Under the pieces are notes generated by a model that saw nothing but the letters and a program-made list of their open reading frames with translations, was not told where the DNA came from and made no database searches. From positions 1-21,787 of the forward strand of contig CAAEUZ010000134.1 of NCBI GenBank assembly GCA_900759385.1: 21,787 nt of DNA, given 5' to 3'. The DNA is from an uncultured Oscillospiraceae bacterium (GTDB lineage: Bacteria > Bacillota > Clostridia > Oscillospirales > Oscillospiraceae). Below are positions 1 through 7,474 of this stretch, one piece after another. Each line of letters begins with the position of its first letter. Position 1 is the stretch's first letter. Both the position numbers and the translations under genes were made by a program.

Positions 1-6
1 AACTCT

Positions 7-74
7 CGGGGGCATTTCTTTTTGTGCTTGCCAAAAAGAAATGTCCCCGGACCCCCAAAGAGAAAAGCGCTTTT
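7..74. repeat. Palindromic repeat, left copy (long hairpin plus conserved tail)
   Basis: A 28-base core (14-41) is identical to positions 21698-21725 at the other end of the window. It forms a perfect stem TTTCTTTTTG / CAAAAAGAAA around the 7-base loop TGCTTGC. Here the stem extends outward through GGGGGCA / TGTCCCC with one G-T wobble, giving about 18 pairs (7-24 with 32-49). After a short variable spacer comes a second block (55-74), also identical between copies, that ends in the self-complementary AAAAGCGCTTTT. Two copies of the same composite structure in non-coding DNA indicate a dispersed genomic repeat. No coding potential is visible. Whether it acts as DNA or as an RNA hairpin cannot be told from the sequence. 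Confidence 0.85.
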
Positions 75-403
75 GCTGGTGCGGTGGAACCTTACGCTGG
101 CGGAGACTTTGTGTGTGGTCATCCCTAAGCAGGATACGTAATTGTGCATCGCCGACCGCAGTTTGAGCCGCTTGCGCGGCTCGCCGCTGCCGGGCGCGGG
201 TTGTCTGGGCTTTAGTCTCGCGCAGGCGGGTTTATCCGGCTGGCTGCGGCAGTTTAAGTCCTTAATCTCGCGCAGGTGCGTATTTTCTGCCGGGTGTTGC
301 TGCGGCGGCTTTGCCGCCGGTGCGCGTTGGACTTGGCTGTGCCGCTTGGATTTGGGTTGGGCGGTGGATACTGCTTCACCTTTTTCCCCTTTATAAACAA
401 TCG
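75..403. other. Gene-free GC-rich stretch with hairpins and 50-bp-spaced repeats
   Basis: I find no gene here. The short open frames have no ribosome site and no recognisable protein. Visible structures are a hairpin GAGCCGC-TTGC-GCGGCTC (165-182), a hairpin CGGCGGC-TTT-GCCGCCG (303-319), and TCTCGCGCAGG repeated at 216-226 and 266-276. The motif CTGCCGGG also recurs (near 187 and 288). The arrangement looks like degenerate repeat units of roughly 50 bp. The stretch lies upstream of the dnaA promoter and may be repeat debris or spacer DNA. Confidence 0.5.
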
Positions 404-475
404 CCCCCTCTGAGAGGGGGCTGCCGGCGCAAGCCGGCTGGGGGAGGGGTGATATATGCGCCTGCCCCTCCGGCT
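404..475. repeat. Compact multi-hairpin REP-like element
   Basis: Three inverted repeats are packed into 70 bases: CCCCCTC-TGA-GAGGGGG (404-420), GCCGGC-GCAA-GCCGGC (423-438), and GGAGGGG (443-449) pairing with CCCCTCC (465-471). AGCCGG around 432-437 can also pair with CCGGCT at 470-475, so alternative folds exist. From general knowledge, intergenic elements built as a C-run/G-run hairpin plus a GC-rich hairpin are dispersed in many clostridial genomes. Membership of such a family is my inference, because only one copy lies in this window. It precedes the dnaA promoter by about 100 bases. Confidence 0.6.
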
Positions 476-582
476 TTGCTGATGACCATACGGTTGGTGT
501 ATAAAGCCTCTATCCTGCATGGGCGGAATAAGTGGATACAAAACTTAGAGGCTTTTCTACTATTATTTAATATAAATATCAA

Positions 583-611
583 TAGACAAAATGCCCTTGA
601 TCGTTTATAAT
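583..611 (+). promoter_or_regulatory. Sigma-A promoter of dnaA
   Basis: The -35 box TAGACA (583-588; one mismatch to TTGACA) and a perfect -10 box TATAAT (606-611) are separated by 17 bases. They lie in a locally AT-rich segment 66 bases upstream of the dnaA start codon. Transcription would begin near 618. The leader RNA would then run immediately into the hairpin at 633-651. Confidence 0.85.
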
Positions 612-632
612 AGAGGTGTAGTATCACCTGTT

Positions 633-656
633 CGTCCTCAGGATGAGGGCGTTTTT
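633..656 (+). terminator. Terminator-like hairpin in the dnaA leader (putative attenuator)
   Basis: CGTCCTCA (633-640), loop GGA and TGAGGGCG (644-651) form an 8-pair stem with one wobble. It is followed directly by TTTTT (652-656). This is the form of an intrinsic terminator, but it lies between the dnaA promoter and the dnaA ribosome-binding site (661-669). Transcripts from the promoter at 583-611 must pass it to reach the gene. It could limit or tune dnaA expression, or it could stop transcription arriving from upstream. The short stem suggests only partial termination. Confidence 0.6.
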
Positions 657-676
657 CATTGAGGGGAGGATACTGG

Positions 677-1990
677 ATGGATTCTCTGGAAGAGATCTGG
701 AACCAAATACTAGATATAATAGCTAAAGACATCACTCCAACGGCGTACAACACCTGGTTTTCGGACTGTACGGCGGTGGATTTGTCTGACTGCAAGCTGG
801 TACTGCACACCAGCAGCGACTTCAAGCGCGGCATCATCATGAACCGTTTCGGCGACGTTATACGCGGCGCGCTCTATGACCTGTTCTCCTGCGACTTTGA
901 GCTGGACGTGCTCGCCGGGGACGAGATCCTGGAATACACGCGCTCGCACGGGAAAAAGCAGTCGCCGTACCCGGAGATGGAGGGGTACACCTTTGACCGT
1001 TTTGTCGTGGGCCCGTCCAACAAGTTTGCCCATGCGGCGTCCATAGCCGTGGCCAACAACCCGGGCAAGATATATAACCCGCTCTTTATCTACGGTAACT
1101 CCGGCCTGGGAAAAACCCATCTGCTGCTGGCCATAGGCGAGAAGATACTGCGCGACCACCCCGACTTCAAAATTGCCTACCTGAAGGGCGACGACTTCAC
1201 CAACGAACTCATCCACTCGGTCCGTACCGGCACCAGCGAGGAGTTCCGCCAGAAGTACCGCAACATGGACCTCCTGCTCATGGACGACATACAGTTCATA
1301 GCCGGCAAGCGCAGCACGCAGGAAGAGGCTTTCCATACCTTCAACAGCGTATACGAGGCCGGGCACCAGATAGTCATGACCGCCGACCGGCCGCCGATAG
1401 AGATGGCCCAGCTCGACGACCGGCTGCGCACGCGCATAGAGGGCGGGCTGATGGCCGACGTCCAGCCGCCGGACATAGAGACGCGCACGGCCATCATCCT
1501 CAACAAGGCCGCGGCCCTGGGCCTGGTTCTGCCCAAGGAAGTGGTGGACTACATAGCCGAGAGCATCACCAGCAACGTGCGCCAGATAGAGGGCGTGGTC
1601 AAGCGCCTCACGGCCTACAAGGAGATACTGAACGACACCATCACCATTGCCAGCGTGAAGCGCGCCATAAAGGACGTCATCCGCGTGGGCAACTATATTC
1701 CCACCCCCGAGGTAATAATCGAGGAGACGGCGCGCTATTACTCCCTCCAGCCCGCGGATCTGCGCGGCCAGCGCAGGAGCAAGAACACCGCCATGGCCCG
1801 CCAGGTGTCCATGTACCTGATGCGCAACCTCACAAACCTCTCCCTGGTGGACATCGGCAGCCAGTACGAGGGCAGAAACCACTCCACCGTGCTCAGCTCC
1901 ATACGCAAAATAGAGGAAATGATAAAGTCCGACCCGGAGATTGCGGCCACCGTCCGCGACATCTCCGCCAATATCAACTCCCGCTCCTGA
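677..1990 (+). CDS. dnaA: Chromosomal replication initiator protein DnaA
   Basis: DnaA is the AAA+ ATPase that binds DnaA boxes at oriC, opens the duplex and helps load the replicative helicase. The 437-residue protein has the N-terminal helicase-interaction domain (about 1-80), a short linker, an AAA+ domain with Walker A GNSGLGKT (140-147) and Walker B LLLMDD (199-204), an arginine-containing DDRLRTRI segment (247-254), and a C-terminal helix-turn-helix DNA-binding domain. The ATG at 677 was chosen because GAGGGGAGG (661-669) sits at proper spacing; a TTG at 659 in the same frame would place that site inside the gene. The signature motif reads EGRNHSTV (398-405), where most DnaA proteins have GGRDH(T/S)TV, so the Asp is Asn. 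Length is typical. Confidence 0.98.
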   Translation: MDSLEEIWNQILDIIAKDITPTAYNTWFSDCTAVDLSDCKLVLHTSSDFKRGIIMNRFGDVIRGALYDLFSCDFELDVLAGDEILEYTRSHGKKQSPYPEMEGYTFDRFVVGPSNKFAHAASIAVANNPGKIYNPLFIYGNSGLGKTHLLLAIGEKILRDHPDFKIAYLKGDDFTNELIHSVRTGTSEEFRQKYRNMDLLLMDDIQFIAGKRSTQEEAFHTFNSVYEAGHQIVMTADRPPIEMAQLDDRLRTRIEGGLMADVQPPDIETRTAIILNKAAALGLVLPKEVVDYIAESITSNVRQIEGVVKRLTAYKEILNDTITIASVKRAIKDVIRVGNYIPTPEVIIEETARYYSLQPADLRGQRRSKNTAMARQVSMYLMRNLTNLSLVDIGSQYEGRNHSTVLSSIRKIEEMIKSDPEIAATVRDISANINSRS

Positions 1991-2014
1991 AATCCGCCGG
2001 TTTTCAACGTGAAA

Positions 2015-2084
2015 TGTGGAAAGTTGAAAATTTCACTGTTGAAAGCTGTGGACAAATTTTTTACCTGAAATTGTCTGTGGATTA
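2015..2084 (-). promoter_or_regulatory. Cluster of three DnaA-box-like sites
   Basis: Read on the minus strand, the sites are CTTTCCACA (2015-2023), TTGTCCACA (2047-2055) and TAATCCACA (2076-2084). All keep the TCCACA end of the box and deviate only in the first three positions. The second and third differ from TTATCCACA by one base, and the first by two. All three share one orientation and are spaced about 30 bases (roughly three helical turns) apart. That spacing would place bound DnaA on one face of the DNA. Confidence 0.75.
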
Positions 2085-2147
2085 CTGATGAAAACCCGCG
2101 CAGATTTTCAACATCGTTTTTTCCCGCCGCTGCGGCATTTTACGCTG

Positions 2148-2156
2148 TTTTCCACA
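2148..2156 (+). promoter_or_regulatory. DnaA-box-like site next to the unwinding region
   Basis: TTTTCCACA differs by one base from TTATCCACA and faces the opposite way to the upstream cluster. It is followed by a 14-base spacer ending in ACCGCCTG and then by the trinucleotide run at 2171-2185. In Bacillus subtilis, a DnaA box followed by a GC-rich spacer and DnaA-trios directs strand opening. This site is therefore the likely anchor for that step. Confidence 0.7.
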
Positions 2157-2170
2157 ATCAACACCGCCTG

Positions 2171-2185
2171 TTATTACTACTACTG
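2171..2185. promoter_or_regulatory. DnaA-trio run (origin unwinding element)
   Basis: The plus strand reads TTA TTA CTA CTA CTG, so the lower strand read 3'-5' is AAT AAT GAT GAT GAC. This matches the known 3'-GAT-5'-type DnaA-trio repeat through which a DnaA filament binds single-stranded DNA at bacterial origins. It lies just past the DnaA-box-like site (2148-2156) and leads into AT-rich sequence. The position and phase fit the established basal unwinding layout. The function here is inferred. Confidence 0.7.
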
Positions 2186-2240
2186 AAGAATATCCTTCCT
2201 ATACTGCTGGAAGGCGCGCTTCGCTCAAGGAGGACGAAAA

Positions 2241-3347
2241 ATGAAATTCACCTGCGAAAAGCATCTGCTTCAATCCGCGGTCAACGCCGCGTCCCGCGCG
2301 GCCAGCGCCCGCAGCTCCATCCCGGCCCTGGAGGGCCTGCTGGTCCAGGCCGGCGCCAACGTGCGCATAACCGGCTACGACCTGCGCAAGGGCATCTACC
2401 AGAGCATAGAGGCCGAGGTCTCCGAGCCCGGCAGCGCCGTCATCATGACCGCCAAGCTGCTCGGCGAGATGATGCGCGTCCTCCCCGACGGCATGGTCAC
2501 CGTGGAAGTGGACGGCAGCGGCAAGACCACCGTCAAGTGCGGCATGAGCGAGTACTCCTTTATGAGCCTGCCCGAGAGCAGCTATACCGAGCTGCCCGAG
2601 ACCGACTACGCCAACGCCATCACGCTAAAGCAGAGCGAGCTATCGGAGATAATCGACCAGACCATATTTGCCGTCTCCACCAATGAGAGCCGTCCCGTAT
2701 ACATGGGCAGCTTCTTCGAGCTGGAGGAAAACCGCCTCACCGTGGTCTCCGTGGACGGTTACCGTCTCGCGCTCCGCCGGGCGGAAGTGACCGGCAAGAC
2801 CCAGTCCACCCACTTTATAGTCCCCGGCAACGTCCTTCAGGACGTGTCCCGCCTCTGCTCCAAGGGAGACGAGCCGGTGATGATCGACCTCGGCGAGAGG
2901 CACGTGTCCTTCTCCATGGGAGATACAGTCGTATTCTCCCGGCTGCTGGAGGGCGAGTTCATCAACTACCGCAAGACCATACCCGAGAACTTCAAGTACA
3001 GGCTCGGCGTGCAGCGCAGCGAGATGCTCTCCGCTACTGACCGCGTCTCCCTGGTCGTTGACGAGACCGTTAAGAGCCCCATCCGCCTGATCTTCGGCGA
3101 GGGCACCATAGATTTCCGCTGCAATACCTCACTTGGCACGGCCCGAGACGTCTGCACCTGCACGGGCACCGGCGGGGAGACGGAGATCGGCTTTAACGGC
3201 CGCTATCTGCGCGACGCTCTGCGCAACGCTCCCGCCGACGAGCTGACGGTATGCATAAACACCGGCAGCGCACCCTGCGTCATCGTCCCCGCCGATGGCA
3301 GCGACGGATTTGTGTACATGGTGCTGCCCGTCAGGCTGGCAAAGTAA
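2241..3347 (+). CDS. dnaN: DNA polymerase III beta subunit (sliding clamp)
   Basis: DnaN forms the dimeric ring that holds DNA polymerase III and many other factors on DNA. The 368-residue protein has the normal family length, with three repeated clamp folds. It opens MKFTCEKHLLQSAVNAASRA and closes with VYMVLPVRL, matching the conserved C-terminal strand next to the partner-binding pocket. The ATG at 2241 follows AAGGAGG (2227-2233) at good spacing. It is the first gene after oriC. Only four bases separate its stop from the next start, so the two are probably co-transcribed. Confidence 0.97.
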   Translation: MKFTCEKHLLQSAVNAASRAASARSSIPALEGLLVQAGANVRITGYDLRKGIYQSIEAEVSEPGSAVIMTAKLLGEMMRVLPDGMVTVEVDGSGKTTVKCGMSEYSFMSLPESSYTELPETDYANAITLKQSELSEIIDQTIFAVSTNESRPVYMGSFFELEENRLTVVSVDGYRLALRRAEVTGKTQSTHFIVPGNVLQDVSRLCSKGDEPVMIDLGERHVSFSMGDTVVFSRLLEGEFINYRKTIPENFKYRLGVQRSEMLSATDRVSLVVDETVKSPIRLIFGEGTIDFRCNTSLGTARDVCTCTGTGGETEIGFNGRYLRDALRNAPADELTVCINTGSAPCVIVPADGSDGFVYMVLPVRLAK

Positions 3348-3351
3348 AAAT

Positions 3352-3564
3352 ATGGACAAAATAGAGATAAACACCGAATTCATCAAGCTGGACGCCTTTC
3401 TCAAGTTCTCCGGCATGTGCGAGACGGGCGGAGAGGCCAAGCTCTGTATAGAGGACGGATTGGTGAAGGTAAACGGAGAGGTCTGCACCATGCGCGGGAA
3501 AAAACTGCGCCCGGGCGACACGGTCGAGCTCGACGGCGAGTGCTGTGAGGTGGCCGGGGCATGA
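3352..3564 (+). CDS. yaaA: S4-domain RNA-binding protein (YaaA-like)
   Basis: This is a 70-residue protein made almost entirely of one S4 RNA-binding domain: IKLDAFLKFSG, then EAKLCIEDGLVKVNGEV and the basic RGKKLRPGDTVEL. Small S4 proteins between dnaN and recF are a fixed part of Firmicutes origin regions and are linked to ribosome or RNA binding. The precise role is not settled. I chose the ATG at 3352, just after the dnaN stop, rather than an in-frame ATG inside dnaN, because the family starts at this point. Its stop codon overlaps the recF start (ATGA), indicating translational coupling. Confidence 0.92.
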   Translation: MDKIEINTEFIKLDAFLKFSGMCETGGEAKLCIEDGLVKVNGEVCTMRGKKLRPGDTVELDGECCEVAGA

Positions 3565-4664
3565 TGGTCCGGCGCATCGCCCTCAACGGCTGGCGCAACT
3601 ATGACTTTGAGGCGGTAGATTTTTCGCCGGACATAAACGTCATACGGGGCCGGAACGCCCAGGGCAAGACCAACCTGCTGGAGGCCGTGTACATGCTGGC
3701 CACCGGAAGGAGCTTCCGCAGCCGCTTTGACCGCGAGCTGGTGGGCTTCGGCTTCTCCTCGGCGGAGGTGCTGGCAGATATAGAGGCCCACGGCCGCGAA
3801 CAGACGGTGAAGATAGTCCTCACACCGGGCCGGCGCAAGCAGATAACGGTAAATTCCGTAAAAAAGACCGCCAGCGAGCTGGCCGGGACCATAACGGCCG
3901 TGCTGTTCTGCCCGGAGGACCTGGCCATCGTCCGGGACGGGGCAGTAGTACGGCGCAGGCTGATGGACAACGCCATAAGCCAGCTGCGCCCCGGTTACGC
4001 CGCGGCGCTGACGGAGTTCAACCGCATACTGGAACAGAAGAGCGCCATACTGCGCGACTACCACGAAAAGCCCTCCCTCCTATACACGCTGGATGACTTC
4101 TCCGAGCGGCTGTGCCGGCTCTCGGCGAAGCTGATCCGCTACCGCGCCTCCTTCGTGGATCGCCTGGCCAAATGCTCCTCGCCCATACACCGTGAGTTCT
4201 CCGGCGGCAGCGATGAGCTGAGACTTTTCTACAAAACCGTCTCAACTGTTGAAAACCCCTATGCCAGCGAGCGTGAGATATATTACGCCGTCTGCGAGCA
4301 CCAGGAGAGCCACCGCAAGGCCGAGCTCGAGAGCGGCCAGTGCCTCACTGGCGCGCACAGGGACGACATTGAGATAGAGATAAACGGCAAGAGCGCCCGC
4401 ACCTTCGCCTCCCAGGGGCAGAAGCGCACGGCGGCGCTGTCAATAAAGCTCGGCGAGCGTGAGATACACCTGCAGGAATCCGGGGAGTATCCGGTGCTTC
4501 TGCTGGACGACGTGCTCAGCGAGCTGGACGAGAAGCGGCAGGAATTTGTCCTCAACCGCATAGGCGGCGGGCAAACGCTCATCACCTGCTGCGAGGACGA
4601 CGGCATCACGGAGCGCACCGGCGGCCGGGTTATCACCATAGACGGCGGAAAGGCGGTCACGTGA
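3561..4664 (+). CDS. recF: DNA replication/repair protein RecF
   Basis: RecF is an SMC-like ATPase that acts with RecO and RecR to load RecA at gaps. The 367-residue protein has Walker A GRNAQGKT (30-37) with the RecF-type QGKTNLLEA extension, the ABC-type signature ASQGQKRTAALSIK (near 282-295) and Walker B VLLLDDVLSELD (near 312-323). Length is typical. It starts in an ATGA overlap with the S4 gene; a second ATG follows immediately and either could be used. Its stop overlaps the remB start (TGATG). Confidence 0.97.
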   Translation: MMVRRIALNGWRNYDFEAVDFSPDINVIRGRNAQGKTNLLEAVYMLATGRSFRSRFDRELVGFGFSSAEVLADIEAHGREQTVKIVLTPGRRKQITVNSVKKTASELAGTITAVLFCPEDLAIVRDGAVVRRRLMDNAISQLRPGYAAALTEFNRILEQKSAILRDYHEKPSLLYTLDDFSERLCRLSAKLIRYRASFVDRLAKCSSPIHREFSGGSDELRLFYKTVSTVENPYASEREIYYAVCEHQESHRKAELESGQCLTGAHRDDIEIEINGKSARTFASQGQKRTAALSIKLGEREIHLQESGEYPVLLLDDVLSELDEKRQEFVLNRIGGGQTLITCCEDDGITERTGGRVITIDGGKAVT

Positions 4665-4927
4665 TGTATCTGAACATTGGCGGCGGCTTTGCAGTGCGCT
4701 GTGAGGACATAGTAGCCGTGTTTGACATGGACAATTCAACCTACTCGCGTATCACGCGGGATGCGCTCAGCCTCGCCGAAAAACGCGGCGAGGTAATAAA
4801 TGCGGCGGAGGATCTGCCGCGCAGCTTTGTCCTCTGTGAAGAGGACGGCATCAGAAGGACATATCTGTCCCAGCTCTCCAGCGCGGCCATAGCCCGCCGC
4901 GGCGCCGCGAAAACCGGCGGCGTTTAA
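4664..4927 (+). CDS. remB: RemB-like DUF370 protein (extracellular matrix regulator family)
   Basis: This 87-residue protein opens MYLNIGGGFAVRCEDIVAVFDMDNST, the characteristic start of the DUF370/RemB family. In Bacillus subtilis, RemA/RemB proteins influence biofilm matrix genes, and remB lies between recF and gyrB exactly as here. Whether this one binds DNA is not shown by the sequence. The ATG at 4664 is used because the family starts at MYLN; the GTG one codon earlier is possible. The start overlaps the recF stop, so it is translated from the same message. The C-terminus is Ala/Arg-rich and variable. Confidence 0.9.
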   Translation: MYLNIGGGFAVRCEDIVAVFDMDNSTYSRITRDALSLAEKRGEVINAAEDLPRSFVLCEEDGIRRTYLSQLSSAAIARRGAAKTGGV

Positions 4928-4949
4928 TTCAGGTAAAGGAAGCGAACGA

Positions 4950-6880
<1,931 letters not shown>

Positions 6881-6881
<1 letters not shown>

Positions 6882-7441
6882 TGGGTATGGAGAGTAGAAA
6901 AAGGCTCAGATTAACTGAAATAAGCTATTCTGAGGGATTCACTTATTTTTTAACTATACTCTGCAAAGACCGAGCTCATATTCTTGGCAGAATAGATGCA
7001 CCCGCTGGGTTTGAGAAAGACTTTGTAAGGGACGGCGTCCTCGACGTCCCGCCTGCGATAAATATGGAACTTTCCAATATAGGAAATATCGTTAACGAAA
7101 AAATAAATGAAATAAATGAACGTTCAGAAAATATAGTAATAGAAAAATATGTAATTATGCCAAATCACGTTCATTTTCTCGTATCTGTAAGTTTTGAGTA
7201 TGGGACGTCGAGGACGCCGTCCCTTACAGGCAGGAGCGAAAACCAAGTCACACGTCAAAATGAGGCTATACCAAAATTTGTGTCGTACTTTAAACGCAGC
7301 ACTAACAAATCTGCCGGCACCGAAATATGGCACCGCAGTTATCATGACCATGTAATTCGTGACGTACAGGATTACATTAACCATTGCAATTATATAGACA
7401 GAAATCCTCTCCGTTGGGCAGAGGACGAATATTTCATATGA
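6881..7441 (+). CDS. RAYT-like Y1 (HUH) transposase inserted between gyrB and gyrA
   Basis: The 186-residue protein resembles REP-associated tyrosine transposases, single-strand HUH nucleases that act on REP palindromes. Visible motifs are the metal-binding HVH in MPNHVHFLV (His96, His98), WHRSYHDHVIR (150-160), and YIDRNP with candidate catalytic Tyr171 four residues before Asn175 (the YxxxN spacing of the group). The gene is clearly AT-richer than gyrB and gyrA, with different codon use, which suggests transfer. Its ATG overlaps the gyrB stop, so it would be translated with the gyrase message; an ATG at 6887 is an alternative start. Two inverted copies of a palindrome lie in the frame, encoding residues about 48-57 and 108-116, both in variable loops outside the catalytic motifs. 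The frame looks intact. Confidence 0.88.
7024..7228. repeat. 27-bp perfect inverted repeat inside the transposase gene (BIME-like pair)
   Basis: The segment 7024-7050 is the exact reverse complement of 7202-7228, with 151 bases between. Each arm is itself a REP-like imperfect hairpin: a 5' foot GTAA, then GGGACG, a 10-base middle part, and CGTCCC. So there are two copies of one palindrome in opposite orientation, the arrangement seen in paired REP units (BIMEs). Both arms are in frame and translated, one as VRDGVLDVP and the other as GTSRTPSLT. Confidence 0.85.
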
Positions 7442-7474
7442 GTCCCCTCACATCACACCAAAGGTGGTAACCAA

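Larger units (their letters stand above)
1991..2240. other. oriC: Chromosomal replication origin (oriC), dnaA-dnaN intergenic region
   Basis: This 250-base gap between dnaA and dnaN is the standard oriC position in Firmicutes. It contains four 9-mers one or two mismatches from the DnaA box TTATCCACA, a GC-rich tract with GCCGC-T-GCGGC (about 2125-2135), a DnaA-trio-like run, and an AT-richer unwinding segment. It also has four copies of (T)TTTCAAC in both orientations. A small hairpin CCTTCC/GGAAGG (2194-2199, 2209-2214) lies in what would be the dnaN leader. No protein gene fits here. Confidence 0.9.

Noticed and set aside
142..610. Short open frames in the upstream GC-rich stretch
   Set aside because: No ribosome-binding sites, low-complexity Cys/Trp/Arg-rich products, and they run through hairpins and the dnaA promoter.
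659..676. TTG start at 659 for dnaA
   Set aside because: It would translate the ribosome-binding site itself; the ATG at 677 has correct spacing and a normal DnaA N-terminus.
391..840. Long leftward open frame overlapping the start of dnaA
   Set aside because: It crosses the dnaA promoter, the leader hairpin and the beginning of a certain gene, and its product looks like translated repeat sequence with no family resemblance.
2001..2016. Possible degenerate parS in oriC (CGTGAAA next to TTTTCAA)
   Set aside because: Only 11 of 16 positions match and the dyad is broken. Better explained as part of the TTTTCAAC/GTGAAAT motif set.
4231..4262. GTTGAAAAC copies in recF and near the end of gyrA, similar to the oriC motif
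   Set aside because: Single copies inside coding sequence that fit the local codons; too short to separate from chance.
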